This document shows, in pieces, positions 1 through 8,487 of a stretch of DNA of 64,000 nt (its first letter is position 1; every line of letters starts with the position of its first letter). The position numbers and the translations under genes were made by a program. The notes beneath the pieces are model-generated. The model saw only the letters and a program-made list of their open reading frames with translations, was not told the origin of the DNA and did not search any database. The stretch comes from Mucilaginibacter pallidiroseus. Lineage in GTDB: Bacteria > Bacteroidota > Bacteroidia > Sphingobacteriales > Sphingobacteriaceae. The stretch lies in contig NZ_VOEJ01000003.1 in NCBI RefSeq assembly GCF_007846085.1, forward strand, positions 434,001 through 498,000, in the 5' to 3' direction.

Positions 1-1
1 T

Positions 2-646
2 GTTAACCTTGCCGGTGGTGCCTATCTTGTTATTGAACATACCGAGGCACTGCATGTTATTGACGTTAACAGCGGTAACCGTACGGCCAACAAGGAAAAC
101 CAGGAAGAGAATGCTTTCCAGGTAAATAAAGAAGCTGCGCGCGAAATTGCCCGGCAATTGCGCCTGCGCGACATGGGTGGTATAGTGGTTGTTGATTTTA
201 TTGACATGCACAAGCCGACCAATCGCAAGGAGCTTTTTGATTACCTGAAGGCCGAGATGGCACATGACAGGGCGAAGCATACTATTTTGCCACCAAGCAA
301 ATTTGGCTTGGTGCAGATAACACGCCAGCGTGTGCGCCCCGAAATGAACATCGTAACAACCGAAGTTTGCCCAACCTGCCACGGCACAGGCACTATAAGG
401 CCAACCATTTTGCTGCTGGATGATATTGAAAACAATTTCAATTACATACTTGACGAGCAGAACGAGAAAAATATTACGCTTTGCGTACATCCGTACATCG
501 AGGCTTACATCAAGAAAGGTATTTATACCCGCCAGATGAAATGGTATTTTAAGTATGGCCAGTGGATTAAGGTTAAAAATAACCCTTCTTACCAGATAAC
601 CGAGTTCAGGTTTTTCTCGAGTAAGGACGAAGAAATAAAGCTATAG
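2..646 (+). CDS. rng: Rne/Rng family ribonuclease, C-terminal part (5' end outside window)
   Basis: The open frame enters from the window edge and encodes the last 214 residues of an RNase E/G family endoribonuclease, which processes rRNA precursors and turns over mRNA in the cytoplasm. The visible part starts with GGAYLVIEHTEALHVIDVNS, the catalytic DNase-I-like region whose aspartates (IDVNSG and later VVVDFIDM) bind the catalytic metal in this family. It is followed by the CPTCHGTG zinc-link motif, which in RNase E joins protomers. No long acidic scaffold tail follows, so this is the RNase G-like short form typical of Bacteroidota. The gene ends before a strong terminator shared with the convergent neighbour. 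Confidence 0.93.
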   Translation, partial: VNLAGGAYLVIEHTEALHVIDVNSGNRTANKENQEENAFQVNKEAAREIARQLRLRDMGGIVVVDFIDMHKPTNRKELFDYLKAEMAHDRAKHTILPPSKFGLVQITRQRVRPEMNIVTTEVCPTCHGTGTIRPTILLLDDIENNFNYILDEQNEKNITLCVHPYIEAYIKKGIYTRQMKWYFKYGQWIKVKNNPSYQITEFRFFSSKDEEIKL

Positions 647-671
647 TAGACGTGCAATTTGCACATGAATG

Positions 672-707
672 AAAAGGGCCGGTATCAGGAAGATGCTGGC
701 CCTTTTT
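672..707. terminator. bidirectional rho-independent terminator
   Basis: Perfect 9-bp stem AAAAGGGCC/GGCCCTTTT with a 17-base loop and a T run on either strand. It lies between the convergent RNase E/G gene and the CBM9-like gene, so it can serve both. Confidence 0.8.
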
Positions 708-724
708 GTAAACTCACTTTGCGA

Positions 725-1825
725 TCATTTCTGCATCCGTAACAAGCCATCATTAGTTATGGTCCATGTTTTTCCGTCGGCATCGCTAATGGTGGCGAGG
801 TACTGATGTTTCGATCCGTCAACAGCCAAGGTGTTTTTAATGCCTTTAATTATTGCCTCGGCAGAAGTTATGCCCAAGTCTGCAAGACTGTTTGCATAAG
901 TGTTATGCTGCTGGCGATACTTTTGCTGGCTGTAATATACCAACCATAGGTATTGCTTTTGCAAATCAGCATAGGGCACTTTAAAGCTGATGCCGCCGGC
1001 CGACTTATTTTTTGTAAACTGCAGGTATCCCCAGCGTTCGGGCGCATGCATACTGATAATGCCAGGTGCCGACCATACCCAGTTACGCTCGGGCAGGTTG
1101 TTGCCTTTAGCATCTTTTTGCTTAACGTATTTACCGTTCTTTACATCGGTATCCCACTCTACTCGCGAAAAATTGATGCGCCACACTGTGCCTTCTGCTG
1201 GTGCACCGCTGCCAAAGCCCATCTTGATGTTACTGAAAGGTATTTTAAACTCGGCTGTCCAACCTATGTCTTTATCGTTAGGATTATTTAATGTTCCTTG
1301 CAGCTGTACAGCGTTTTGCATCCCGGCAGCGTCCCAGCTTATCAGCGCGTCACCTTTGTCGCGATAAGGCTTGGGCAGGAATAAGTCAAAAATCTTGTTC
1401 CGCTGGTTGATCTCGATCTCAAAGTAATCGCGGGCGTCATTGTCAGGATCAATAAATATCTCGAAATCGTTGTCCTGAAAAATTACCTGGTCGTGCTTGG
1501 TAAGGTTTGCCCATAAGTGCGGTTCCTGCATTTTAACGGCAAGGTACAGGCAGCTATCGCCCCAAAGCATTTTCATCCTGGTGCTTAAATGTGGCTTTGG
1601 TTTTAAATCGCCCTCAATGTCAACAAACTCATCTGTCCAGGCGGCTTGCTGCCATACCTGGTCATTTATGTTGCCGTCAATCTTAGGCGCTGCTGCCGTG
1701 TAGGTAACTACGTAATTTTTGGGTATTGTAAAGAGGTGGGGCATTGCCTTAAAGGCATCCTGGGCGTTTGCATAATACCCAGCTAGTGATAGCAGAGCTG
1801 CCAAAAGGTTTCTTTTTATAGTCAC
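725..1825 (-). CDS. Exported carbohydrate-binding family 9-like (CBM9/DOMON) protein
   Basis: The 366-residue protein begins with a signal peptide (charged MTIKRN, hydrophobic core, cut near YANA-QDA), so it is secreted or periplasmic. Residues about 45-270 form a CBM9-like beta-sandwich: the opening PKIDGNINDQVWQQAAW, the central LWGDSCLYLAVKMQEPHLWA, the DNDFEIFIDPDNDARDYFEIEIN block and the closing NFSRVEW/WVWSAPG stretch are the usual family landmarks. Such proteins in Bacteroidota bind plant or microbial glycans; no catalytic domain is seen. The C-terminal 100 residues are unassigned. The start codon is GTG. It is transcribed alone and convergently with the upstream ribonuclease. Confidence 0.8.
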   Translation of the reverse strand: MTIKRNLLAALLSLAGYYANAQDAFKAMPHLFTIPKNYVVTYTAAAPKIDGNINDQVWQQAAWTDEFVDIEGDLKPKPHLSTRMKMLWGDSCLYLAVKMQEPHLWANLTKHDQVIFQDNDFEIFIDPDNDARDYFEIEINQRNKIFDLFLPKPYRDKGDALISWDAAGMQNAVQLQGTLNNPNDKDIGWTAEFKIPFSNIKMGFGSGAPAEGTVWRINFSRVEWDTDVKNGKYVKQKDAKGNNLPERNWVWSAPGIISMHAPERWGYLQFTKNKSAGGISFKVPYADLQKQYLWLVYYSQQKYRQQHNTYANSLADLGITSAEAIIKGIKNTLAVDGSKHQYLATISDADGKTWTITNDGLLRMQK

Positions 1826-1919
1826 GGCCTAAATATAGTAATCAGGTAATGAAGCCCGCTAAATGGTATAAAAAAAGAATTGTAATTCCTTACTATAAAA
1901 TATCATTTATCTTTAGTTC

Positions 1920-2192
1920 GTGTTTGATTACAAAGTAAAAGCCCATTTGAATTCAATAATTGACCGGGCTGCATCATATGGATTAACATCTGTTGATGTA
2001 GATTATGCAACAGATTTTTTGGCGGCACATGAATTTCTATTGTGTCTAGACCATATCGTTACCCAGCTGTTTGAGTATAATATTTCAGTTGACGATCAGT
2101 TCTTCATAGATATAGAGCACGTAGCTCATATAGTTGGTATGCCCGAAGATGATTATAGCCACATTAAGTCTCTCATCAAGCATATTCAATAA
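1920..2192 (+). CDS. Small MafI-like (putative immunity) protein
   Basis: A 90-residue acidic, helical cytoplasmic protein with no signal peptide. The pattern (helix, a YGLTSVDVDYATDFLAAHE stretch, then LFEYNISVDDQFFIDIEHVAHIVGMPE) resembles MafI-family immunity proteins, which neutralise polymorphic MafB toxins. That resemblance is from memory of the family and is moderate. No toxin gene is adjacent, so it would be an orphan. The start is GTG, because an in-frame TAG lies six bases upstream and no early ATG exists; a start at a later TTG is possible. A weak TATCTTTA -7-like box sits just before the GTG. Confidence 0.5.
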   Translation: MFDYKVKAHLNSIIDRAASYGLTSVDVDYATDFLAAHEFLLCLDHIVTQLFEYNISVDDQFFIDIEHVAHIVGMPEDDYSHIKSLIKHIQ

Positions 2193-2234
2193 AGCTAACT
2201 TTATTAGCAAATGTCTGCCTTAATGGTTAGCTTT
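2191..2234. repeat. Inverted repeat before radA
   Basis: Perfect 9-bp arms AAAGCTAAC / GTTAGCTTT begin at the stop codon of the small upstream gene. The right arm contains TAGCTTTG, a match to the -7 box TAnnTTTG, so the structure could end the upstream transcript and overlap the radA promoter. There is no strong T run. Confidence 0.4.
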
Positions 2235-2267
2235 GTTGTATAAGCATAATTGCTTGCTGATAAATAA

Positions 2268-3728
2268 ATGGCTAAAACCAAAATCGCATATTTTTGCCAA
2301 AGCTGTGGCTTCGAGTCGCCAAAGTGGTTGGGCAAATGCCCAAGCTGCCAGCAATGGAACACTTTTGTTGAGGAAATCCTCGAAAAACCCAATGCATCTG
2401 TACCTACCTGGAAAGCTAGCCCCCCAACATCCCAGCGTGCAAACAAACCGGTACCGGTGTCAGAAATTACTTTCAAAGAAGAGCATCGATTGCTTACGCC
2501 TGATAAGGAATTTAACCGCGTACTTGGCGGCGGAATAGTTGCCGGCTCATTAGTGCTTATAGGCGGTGAACCGGGTATAGGTAAATCTACCCTGATGCTG
2601 CAGCTTGCGCTTAACATGCCAAATATAAAAGTGCTGTATGTATCGGGCGAGGAAAGCGATCATCAGATTAAAATGCGCGCGGAGCGATTAAGCCCTCAGG
2701 AGCCCCCTAACCCCCTGAAGGGGCAACAAAATCAAGAGCTCCCCCTTCAGGGGGCGGGGGGGGCTGGAACTTGCTTCATCCTTTGCGAAACGTCCACACA
2801 AAACATTTTTAAGCAGATTGAGGAGCTTGAGCCTGATTTGGTTGTTATAGATTCGATACAAACGCTGCACTCGGCACACATTGAGTCTACGACGGGCAGT
2901 GTGTCACAAGTGCGTGAGTGTACCGCCGAGCTGTTGCGTTTTGCCAAAGAAACCTCTACCCCGGTATTCTTAATTGGCCATATTACTAAAGATGGTATGA
3001 TAGCGGGGCCAAAGATACTGGAGCATATGGTTGATACCGTGCTGCAGTTTGAAGGCGACAGGCACCACGTTTACCGCATTTTACGCACTATAAAAAACCG
3101 CTTCGGTTCAGCTTCAGAACTTGGCATTTATGAAATGCTTGGCGAGGGCCTGCGAGAAGTATCAAATCCCTCCGAGATTTTGTTATCACAGCGGGATGAG
3201 CCTTTAAGCGGTATCACCATTTCGGCCACGCTGGAGGGTATGCGCCCTATGCTGATAGAAACGCAGGCCCTGGTAAGTGCATCGCCCTACGGCACCCCGC
3301 AACGTACCGCTACAGGCTTTGATACCAAACGGATGAGTATGCTTTTGGCCGTGCTCGAAAAGCGCTGCGGCTTTCGCTTAGGGGCTAAAGATGTGTTCCT
3401 GAATATTACCGGCGGCATCCGCGTGGAGGATCCTGCTATCGATTTAGGGCTTGCGGCAGCCATCATATCATCGCATGAAGATATACCCATCCCGGCCAAA
3501 ACCTGCTTTGCTGGGGAGATCGGTCTGTCAGGCGAGATACGTGCAGTTAACCGCGTAGAGCAGCGCATAGCCGAAGCGCAGAAACTGGGATTTGAGCAGA
3601 TATTTATTTCGAAATACAATATGCCATCCGCAGGGAAAGACAAAACAAGGCTCGATCTTTCGCGCTATACCATCGATGTAAAGCCTGTTGGACGGATAGA
3701 AGAAGTTTTTGGATTACTATTTGGATAA
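2268..3728 (+). CDS. radA: DNA repair protein RadA (Sms)
   Basis: RadA is a RecA-like, DnaB-like ATPase that promotes branch migration during recombinational repair. All family landmarks are present: the C4 zinc finger at C10/C13/C24/C27, the Walker A GGEPGIGKST at 99-108, the RadA signature KNRFG near 275-279, and a Lon-like C-terminal domain. At 486 residues it is longer than the usual roughly 455-460. The excess falls at about residues 145-166, where a GC-rich palindromic repeat (2701-2765) is read in frame, giving Pro/Leu/Gly-rich sequence between RAERL and the conserved CFILCETST. This is just after Walker A, probably in a surface loop. The gene stands alone, before a strong terminator. 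Confidence 0.96.
   Translation: MAKTKIAYFCQSCGFESPKWLGKCPSCQQWNTFVEEILEKPNASVPTWKASPPTSQRANKPVPVSEITFKEEHRLLTPDKEFNRVLGGGIVAGSLVLIGGEPGIGKSTLMLQLALNMPNIKVLYVSGEESDHQIKMRAERLSPQEPPNPLKGQQNQELPLQGAGGAGTCFILCETSTQNIFKQIEELEPDLVVIDSIQTLHSAHIESTTGSVSQVRECTAELLRFAKETSTPVFLIGHITKDGMIAGPKILEHMVDTVLQFEGDRHHVYRILRTIKNRFGSASELGIYEMLGEGLREVSNPSEILLSQRDEPLSGITISATLEGMRPMLIETQALVSASPYGTPQRTATGFDTKRMSMLLAVLEKRCGFRLGAKDVFLNITGGIRVEDPAIDLGLAAAIISSHEDIPIPAKTCFAGEIGLSGEIRAVNRVEQRIAEAQKLGFEQIFISKYNMPSAGKDKTRLDLSRYTIDVKPVGRIEEVFGLLFG
2701..2765. repeat. Palindromic repeat inserted in radA
   Basis: About 65 bp read AGCCCCCTAACCCCCTGAAG at the left, and the reverse complement of the right end reads AGCCCCCCCCGCCCCCTGAA, so the two ends are an imperfect inverted repeat. 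Each arm contains its own short palindrome around CCCCTGAAGGGG. GC content is far above the surrounding gene. I recall similar CCCCCTGAAGGGGG repeats as dispersed intergenic elements in Bacteroidota genomes; here the element is inside a coding frame and keeps it open. Confidence 0.75.
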
Positions 3729-3741
3729 AGACTATTAAAAA

Positions 3742-3779
3742 AAAGAAACGGCGCGATGATTATCGCGCCGTTTCTTTTT
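3742..3779. terminator. bidirectional terminator between radA and der
   Basis: A long, perfect stem AAAGAAACGGCGCGAT/ATCGCGCCGTTTCTTT with a 4-base loop ending in T runs on both strands. It lies between convergent radA and der. Confidence 0.9.
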
Positions 3780-3794
3780 GTGGTTACAAACATC

Positions 3795-5096
3795 TTATTT
3801 CTGCCTGAACCAAACCTGCACTGGGGAGCCGGATAATTCGAAGTTATCGCGTAGCTGGTTTTCAATAAATCGGTAGTAAGGCTCTTTTACATACTGCGGC
3901 AAATTGCAGAAGAATGCGAACATGGGCGATGTTCCGTTGATTTGCGTAACGTATTTGATTTTTACGTATTTACCTTTTATTGAAGGTGGCGGATATTTTT
4001 CAATTATCGGCAACATCACCTCGTTAAGCTTTGATGTGGATATTTTACGCGCGCGGTTCTCATAAACCTTATTAGCAGTTTCGATAACCCTAAGCACGCG
4101 TTGCTTTTCGGTAACGGATGTGAACACAATAGGCACATCAGTAAATGGTGCAATTTTCTCGCGGATTTGTTCTTCAAAAACCTTAACGGTTTTGTTATTC
4201 TTTTCAATCAAATCCCACTTGTTAACCACAATCACAATGCCTTTTTTATTCTTTTCGGCCAGGTGGAAGATATTCATATCCTGCCCCTCGAAGCCTTCGG
4301 TAGCATCTATCATTAGGATGATAACATCTGCCTCTTCTAAAGCCTTGATGGTGCGCATTACCGAGTAAAACTCGATGTTCTCTTTTACCTTGGTTTTTTT
4401 ACGCAGTCCCGCAGTATCAATCAGCATAAAATCATGACCATACTGATTGTAATGGATATGGATCGAATCGCGGGTGGTACCGGCAATAGGTGTTACTATG
4501 TTACGGTCGGTACCAATAAGTGAGTTTATGATGGATGACTTGCCCACATTAGGGCGGCCAACAATGGCATACTTAGGGCGGCTGGCTTCTTCAGGATCTT
4601 CTTCCTCAAAATGTTTCACCACTTCATCCAGTAACTCGCCCGTGCCCGAGCCTGTCATTGATGATATGGTGTAAATTTCGCCGAGGCCAAGGCTGTAAAA
4701 TTCGGTAGCATCGCTTACCTGCGCATTGTTGTCAAGCTTGTTTACTACAACAAACACAGGCTTGGTGCTACGGCGTAAAAGGGTGGCTATCTCGTCGTCA
4801 AGGTCGGTAATGCCGGTGGTAACATCTACCAGGAAAAGTATAACCGAAGCCTCTTCAATTGCTATGATAACCTGCTCACGAATGGCCGCCTCAAAAACAT
4901 CAGTAGAGTTTGCTACATAACCGCCGGTATCGATAACGGTAAACTTTTTGTCGACCCACTCAGATACACCATAGTGCCTGTCGCGGGTAACGCCGCTAAA
5001 ATCGTCAACAATGGCTTTGCGGCTTTCTGTTAAACGGTTATATAAAGTGCTTTTGCCAACGTTGGGCCTGCCTACTATAGCTACTATGTTACTCAT
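3795..5096 (-). CDS. der: GTPase Der (EngA), ribosome biogenesis
   Basis: A 433-residue tandem GTPase needed for 50S ribosomal subunit maturation. Two G domains are visible: GRPNVGKST at 9-17 with DTGG and NKLD motifs, and GRPNVGKSS near 179-187 with DTAG and NKWD. A C-terminal KH-like domain follows (the segment around [18 protein letters not shown]). Length and domain order match the family. The gene is followed on the same strand by a repeat-containing gap and sits downstream of era. Confidence 0.97.
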   Translation of the reverse strand: MSNIVAIVGRPNVGKSTLYNRLTESRKAIVDDFSGVTRDRHYGVSEWVDKKFTVIDTGGYVANSTDVFEAAIREQVIIAIEEASVILFLVDVTTGITDLDDEIATLLRRSTKPVFVVVNKLDNNAQVSDATEFYSLGLGEIYTISSMTGSGTGELLDEVVKHFEEEDPEEASRPKYAIVGRPNVGKSSIINSLIGTDRNIVTPIAGTTRDSIHIHYNQYGHDFMLIDTAGLRKKTKVKENIEFYSVMRTIKALEEADVIILMIDATEGFEGQDMNIFHLAEKNKKGIVIVVNKWDLIEKNNKTVKVFEEQIREKIAPFTDVPIVFTSVTEKQRVLRVIETANKVYENRARKISTSKLNEVMLPIIEKYPPPSIKGKYVKIKYVTQINGTSPMFAFFCNLPQYVKEPYYRFIENQLRDNFELSGSPVQVWFRQK

Positions 5097-5102
5097 TTTT
5101 TT

Positions 5103-5228
5103 AGATATGAGATGTGAGACATGAGATGTGAGACAGGCAATTAAGTCTGTTCAAATCAAAGCTACATCTAAATTAATTGTTTTTGGGATACTGATGCTGC
5201 ATTATCTGAAATCTTACATCTCATATCT
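5103..5228. repeat. Intergenic element with inverted ends and a tandem repeat
   Basis: The der-era gap holds a perfect tandem pair of the 14-mer TGAGATGTGAGACA (5108-5121, 5122-5135). AGATATGAGATGT at 5103-5115 recurs inverted at 5216-5228, giving terminal inverted repeats about 126 bp apart. Similar ATCTCATATCTC-type repeats are, to my recollection, scattered in Sphingobacteriaceae intergenic regions. It carries no credible open frame. Confidence 0.6.
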
Positions 5229-5241
5229 CAAATCTATACTA

Positions 5242-6117
5242 CTATTCGTACCCGAATTTTTTCAGGTAATTTTTTTTGCTGCGCCAGTCGGGTATAACCT
5301 TTACGAACATTTCGAGGAAAATTTTTCGCTGAAAAAATTCTTCCATATCGCGGCGGGCATAGGTGCCTACAATCTTCAGCATTTCGCCCTTGTTGCCAAT
5401 AATGATATTCTTTTGTGATTCGCGCTCGACTATAATTTCAGCACTGATGCGATGTAAGGTATCGCCCTCAATAAAGGCGGTTACAATAACCTCGGTGCTG
5501 TACGGAATCTCTTTTTTGTATTGTTTAAAAACCTGCGCACGGATCATTTCTGATGCAAAGAATCGGTCGTTACGGTCGGTAAGTGCATCCTTGTCATAAT
5601 AGGCCGGGTGCTCGGGCAGGTTCTCTAACACAAAATCCATCACGGCTTTTATGTTATGATCATGCAGGGCAGATATAGCAAAAACCACTTTAGGGTTTAA
5701 TTGTTCGTTCCAGTACTCGGCTTTCTTCTTAACATCTTCCTCGTTGCTTTTGTCAATCTTGTTGATAAGCACGGCAAGCGGCGCGGTTGAACCCTGTAAT
5801 TTTTTTAACACATCCTGCTCGTCGTATTCTTCGTTAATATCGGTGACCAGCAAAATCAGGTCGGCGTCTACTATTGAGCCTTCAACTTGATGCATCATGC
5901 TTTCGTGCAGCGCGTAATGCGGTTTAATGATGCCCGGGGTGTCCGAAAAAACGATCTGGTAATCATCGCTGTTTACAATACCGAGTATACGATGACGTGT
6001 AGTTTGTGCTTTTGGCGTAATGATGGACATTTTTTCGCCCACCAAAGCATTCATAAGGGTTGACTTACCCGCATTGGGTTTACCAATTATGCTAACAAAA
6101 CCTGCCTTATGTGCCAT
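5242..6117 (-). CDS. era: GTPase Era
   Basis: A 291-residue GTPase that binds 16S rRNA and helps assemble the 30S subunit. The G domain shows GKPNAGKST at 12-20, the T-loop around TTRHRILG, DTPG and NKID. The C-terminal KH domain carries the IIIGNKGEMLKIVG motif, whose GxxG loop binds RNA, and ends in a Lys-rich tail. The length is normal. It lies upstream of der on the same strand, separated by a repeat element, and its start faces a promoter region for the tRNA genes. Confidence 0.97.
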   Translation of the reverse strand: MAHKAGFVSIIGKPNAGKSTLMNALVGEKMSIITPKAQTTRHRILGIVNSDDYQIVFSDTPGIIKPHYALHESMMHQVEGSIVDADLILLVTDINEEYDEQDVLKKLQGSTAPLAVLINKIDKSNEEDVKKKAEYWNEQLNPKVVFAISALHDHNIKAVMDFVLENLPEHPAYYDKDALTDRNDRFFASEMIRAQVFKQYKKEIPYSTEVIVTAFIEGDTLHRISAEIIVERESQKNIIIGNKGEMLKIVGTYARRDMEEFFQRKIFLEMFVKVIPDWRSKKNYLKKFGYE

Positions 6118-6138
6118 AAAAAATTATTTAAAAATATT

Positions 6139-6177
6139 TTTGGACTGCAAAGAAACGAATTATATCTTTGCAGTCCA
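6139..6177 (+). promoter_or_regulatory. Promoter with overlapping inverted repeat, upstream of tRNA-fMet
   Basis: TTTG at 6139-6142 and TATCTTTG at 6163-6170, 20 bp apart, match the Bacteroidota promoter consensus. A perfect 12-bp inverted repeat TGGACTGCAAAG (6141-6152) / CTTTGCAGTCCA (6166-6177) spans the same bases. The symmetry also places a near -7 sequence on the other strand towards era, so this may be a divergent promoter or an operator. Confidence 0.65.
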
Positions 6178-6264
6178 ATTAAAACGGAAAGCAAATTGCT
6201 TTTTGCCAAATTGAAAAACGTTTTGAGGTTATGACCGAAACGGAAAAATACCAATAAAAGATAG

Positions 6265-6340
<76 letters not shown>

Positions 6341-6346
6341 AAATCA

Positions 6347-6380
6347 AAAGGCCTTAAGTCGTTTAGATTTGAGGCCTTTT
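6347..6380 (+). terminator. terminator after tRNA-fMet copy 1
   Basis: 9-bp stem AAAAGGCCT/AGGCCTTTT, with an extended partly paired loop, beginning seven bases after the tRNA CCA end. Confidence 0.75.
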
Positions 6381-6480
6381 AAATTTTACAAAGCAGGATA
6401 TTTTACCTGCAAAACAAAGTTCTTTTAACAAGGACAAAACATTTCGGAGTTATGCCCGTTATGTATTATATCAAACGCAG

Positions 6481-6553
<73 letters not shown>

Positions 6554-6562
6554 CCGAAAATT

Positions 6563-6596
6563 AAAAGCCTCAAGTCGAAAGATTTGAGGCTTTTTT
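6563..6596 (+). terminator. terminator after tRNA-fMet copy 2
   Basis: Stem AAAAGCCTCAA(GTC)/(GA)TTTGAGGCTTTT followed by a run of six T bases. It resembles the terminator of copy 1, consistent with duplication of the whole unit. Confidence 0.85.
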
Positions 6597-6621
6597 GTAT
6601 TTGAAATATTTCGTAATGGAA

Positions 6622-7683
6622 CTATTTTTTCACCTTAAAATCGGTGATTGTTTTACCATCATACCGATGTACGCCGTCGAAATCGCCAAACCAAATATTT
6701 CCTTTATCGTCTTCCAGTATTCCAAAAATTATTGGTTTGTATGCTACTTCGGTTACTGTTGGCTTTTTAGTATATAAAGTATTGGCATCGTAACGCGAAA
6801 GCGCCCATGCTGCTTTGTTATCATTTTTATAAGTCGGAAGATTGTTATATAAATTGTCAGCTCTTTCCGAGCTGGTCCAGATGTTTCCTGCCTTGTCTTG
6901 ATACACATAGCCAACAAACTTTTTTGTGATATTCATTATGGTATTTCCGTCGTAACGCCAAAGTCCATCGGCCCCGCCTATCCAGATGTTTCCTTTTTTA
7001 TCTTCAATAACAGAGCGGATGTTTTTAAACGGCCGACCATTATGGTTAAAGGCAACGAAGCTTTTTCCATTAAAGCGAAACATACCGCCGGCTCCAACCC
7101 AAAGCGTACCGTGTTTATCTTCAATAATGGTTGTAACACCGTAAAGGTGTTTGGCGTGTTTTGTATTTGCAGCAAAATCCTTATAAATGCCATTGTTTTT
7201 TAAGATGTACCGATCATACGTGTGGCCGTTGTAGCGCGTTATTCCACTGGCACCGCCAAGCCAAATATTTCCTTTATAATCTTCAAAAATTGCACCTGCC
7301 CCATTGTCAAGAAGGCCATCGTTTGATGTAAGTTTTTCAAAATACTTACCATCATAGCGGTATGTTCCTGCATTAACAGATCCAAACCAAAAGTTGCCCT
7401 TCCTGTCTTGTAAAATTGAAAAGAACCGAGCCGAAGTTACCTTAGCTGTAATATTCGTAAAATATTTGCCATCGTATTTATAAACACCACCGAATGTTGC
7501 CATCCAAATGTTGCCTTTTTTATCTTGTATAATGTTGCGGGTAATGCGGTTTGGGCCCTGCATCGTACGTGTCGCGAAACTTGAAGAATCAATAAGGACT
7601 TTTTTAGCTTGTGGCTGTTGTGTACAGGCAACGCTTAAAAGTGTGATTAGGGGGAGGATGTATATATATAAGTATTTAGCCAT
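6622..7683 (-). CDS. Beta-propeller (Reg_prop) lipoprotein
   Basis: A 353-residue lipoprotein with a hydrophobic leader and lipobox LSVAC (Cys20). The mature part is built of about seven to eight repeats of the two-component-regulator propeller type, each with a KGNIWxG or GNFWFG core followed by a YDGKYF-like turn. In hybrid two-component systems this propeller is the sensor; here it stands alone with no kinase, so it is likely a surface or periplasmic binding protein. It lies 21 bases downstream of the YceI lipoprotein on the same strand and probably shares its transcript. Confidence 0.8.
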   Translation of the reverse strand: MAKYLYIYILPLITLLSVACTQQPQAKKVLIDSSSFATRTMQGPNRITRNIIQDKKGNIWMATFGGVYKYDGKYFTNITAKVTSARFFSILQDRKGNFWFGSVNAGTYRYDGKYFEKLTSNDGLLDNGAGAIFEDYKGNIWLGGASGITRYNGHTYDRYILKNNGIYKDFAANTKHAKHLYGVTTIIEDKHGTLWVGAGGMFRFNGKSFVAFNHNGRPFKNIRSVIEDKKGNIWIGGADGLWRYDGNTIMNITKKFVGYVYQDKAGNIWTSSERADNLYNNLPTYKNDNKAAWALSRYDANTLYTKKPTVTEVAYKPIIFGILEDDKGNIWFGDFDGVHRYDGKTITDFKVKK

Positions 7684-7704
7684 TTTAATTTAAGTACAAC
7701 AGGG

Positions 7705-8388
7705 TTAACGTTGCTTCTTAGCTACCACTTTGATTTGAAAGGAAATAGAATCAGACATGGTTTGATTGGCTAAAAGCTCATAAAATTTAGCCGACTTATA
7801 ACGCACGTTCCACAGCGTTCTATCGATAGTGAATTTAGCATTTGCTGTTATAGCGCTGTCTGCTATTTCGACCTGGGCGGGGATGCTTACCGGGTGGCTG
7901 ATACCTTTTATAGTAAGATCTCCATTAATTGTTTTAAGCCCGATCTTGGCCGGTGTAACACTGGTAATGTAAATTTTAGCGAAGGGAAATTTTTTGACTT
8001 CAAAAAAGTCAGGGTCTTTTAAATGGTTTACGAGTTTGCTGTTGGCCCCATGGTATTTGTCTTCAATGGTATTCATATCTATTTCAAGCACACCACCCGT
8101 CAACCTGCCGCTTTCTACTTTTAGTTCTCCTTTTGAAAGATAAATGTAGCCGGTTTGTGTATTCAATCCGTTTAAGCTAGCTCCCTTCCATTGTAATACG
8201 CTTAGCTTTGCATCTGCCATGTAATACTTGTGGTCTCCGGTGTGTAGCTTAAGCGAGCTTGTTGGCGCTTTAGTATCTTCTACCTTTTTTACAGGGTCCT
8301 TGCACCCGGGAATTAAAAAAGAAAAAATAAGCGACAGTAAAATGATTGCGGGTCGAATTTGAGAAGTGTAAGTACTTGTTTTCATCAT
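7705..8388 (-). CDS. YceI-family lipoprotein
   Basis: A 227-residue lipoprotein with lipobox IPGC (Cys29). The mature domain matches the YceI lipocalin-like fold, which binds isoprenoid-type lipids in a barrel: the FFEVKKFPFAKIYITSV segment and NGDLTIKGISHPVSIPAQV are typical, and the end IDRTLWNVRYKS plus FQIKVVAKK is conserved in the family. The start is one of two adjacent ATG codons. The divergent neighbour at 8488 is a membrane-bound winged-helix regulator and may control it. Confidence 0.85.
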   Translation of the reverse strand: MMKTSTYTSQIRPAIILLSLIFSFLIPGCKDPVKKVEDTKAPTSSLKLHTGDHKYYMADAKLSVLQWKGASLNGLNTQTGYIYLSKGELKVESGRLTGGVLEIDMNTIEDKYHGANSKLVNHLKDPDFFEVKKFPFAKIYITSVTPAKIGLKTINGDLTIKGISHPVSIPAQVEIADSAITANAKFTIDRTLWNVRYKSAKFYELLANQTMSDSISFQIKVVAKKQR

Positions 8389-8444
8389 TATTTGATTTGA
8401 TGCGTCAAAATTACCCTGCTGTATTTTGCCCGCCGTAATGGCGA

Positions 8445-8477
8445 TTGTAAATAAAAATGTAAACTTTGTAAATAAAA
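8445..8477. promoter_or_regulatory. Direct repeats, candidate operator
   Basis: TTGTAAATAAAA occurs twice (8445-8456 and 8466-8477), exactly 21 bp or two helical turns apart, with a third TGTAAA between them. Tandem direct repeats of this kind are what OmpR/PhoB-type winged-helix proteins bind, and such a protein starts ten bases downstream. Confidence 0.5.
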
Positions 8478-8487
8478 TATTGACAGT

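Noticed and set aside
5128-5418. 96-residue forward frame over the der-era gap
   Set aside because: Mostly antisense of era plus a repeat element, with no conserved features.
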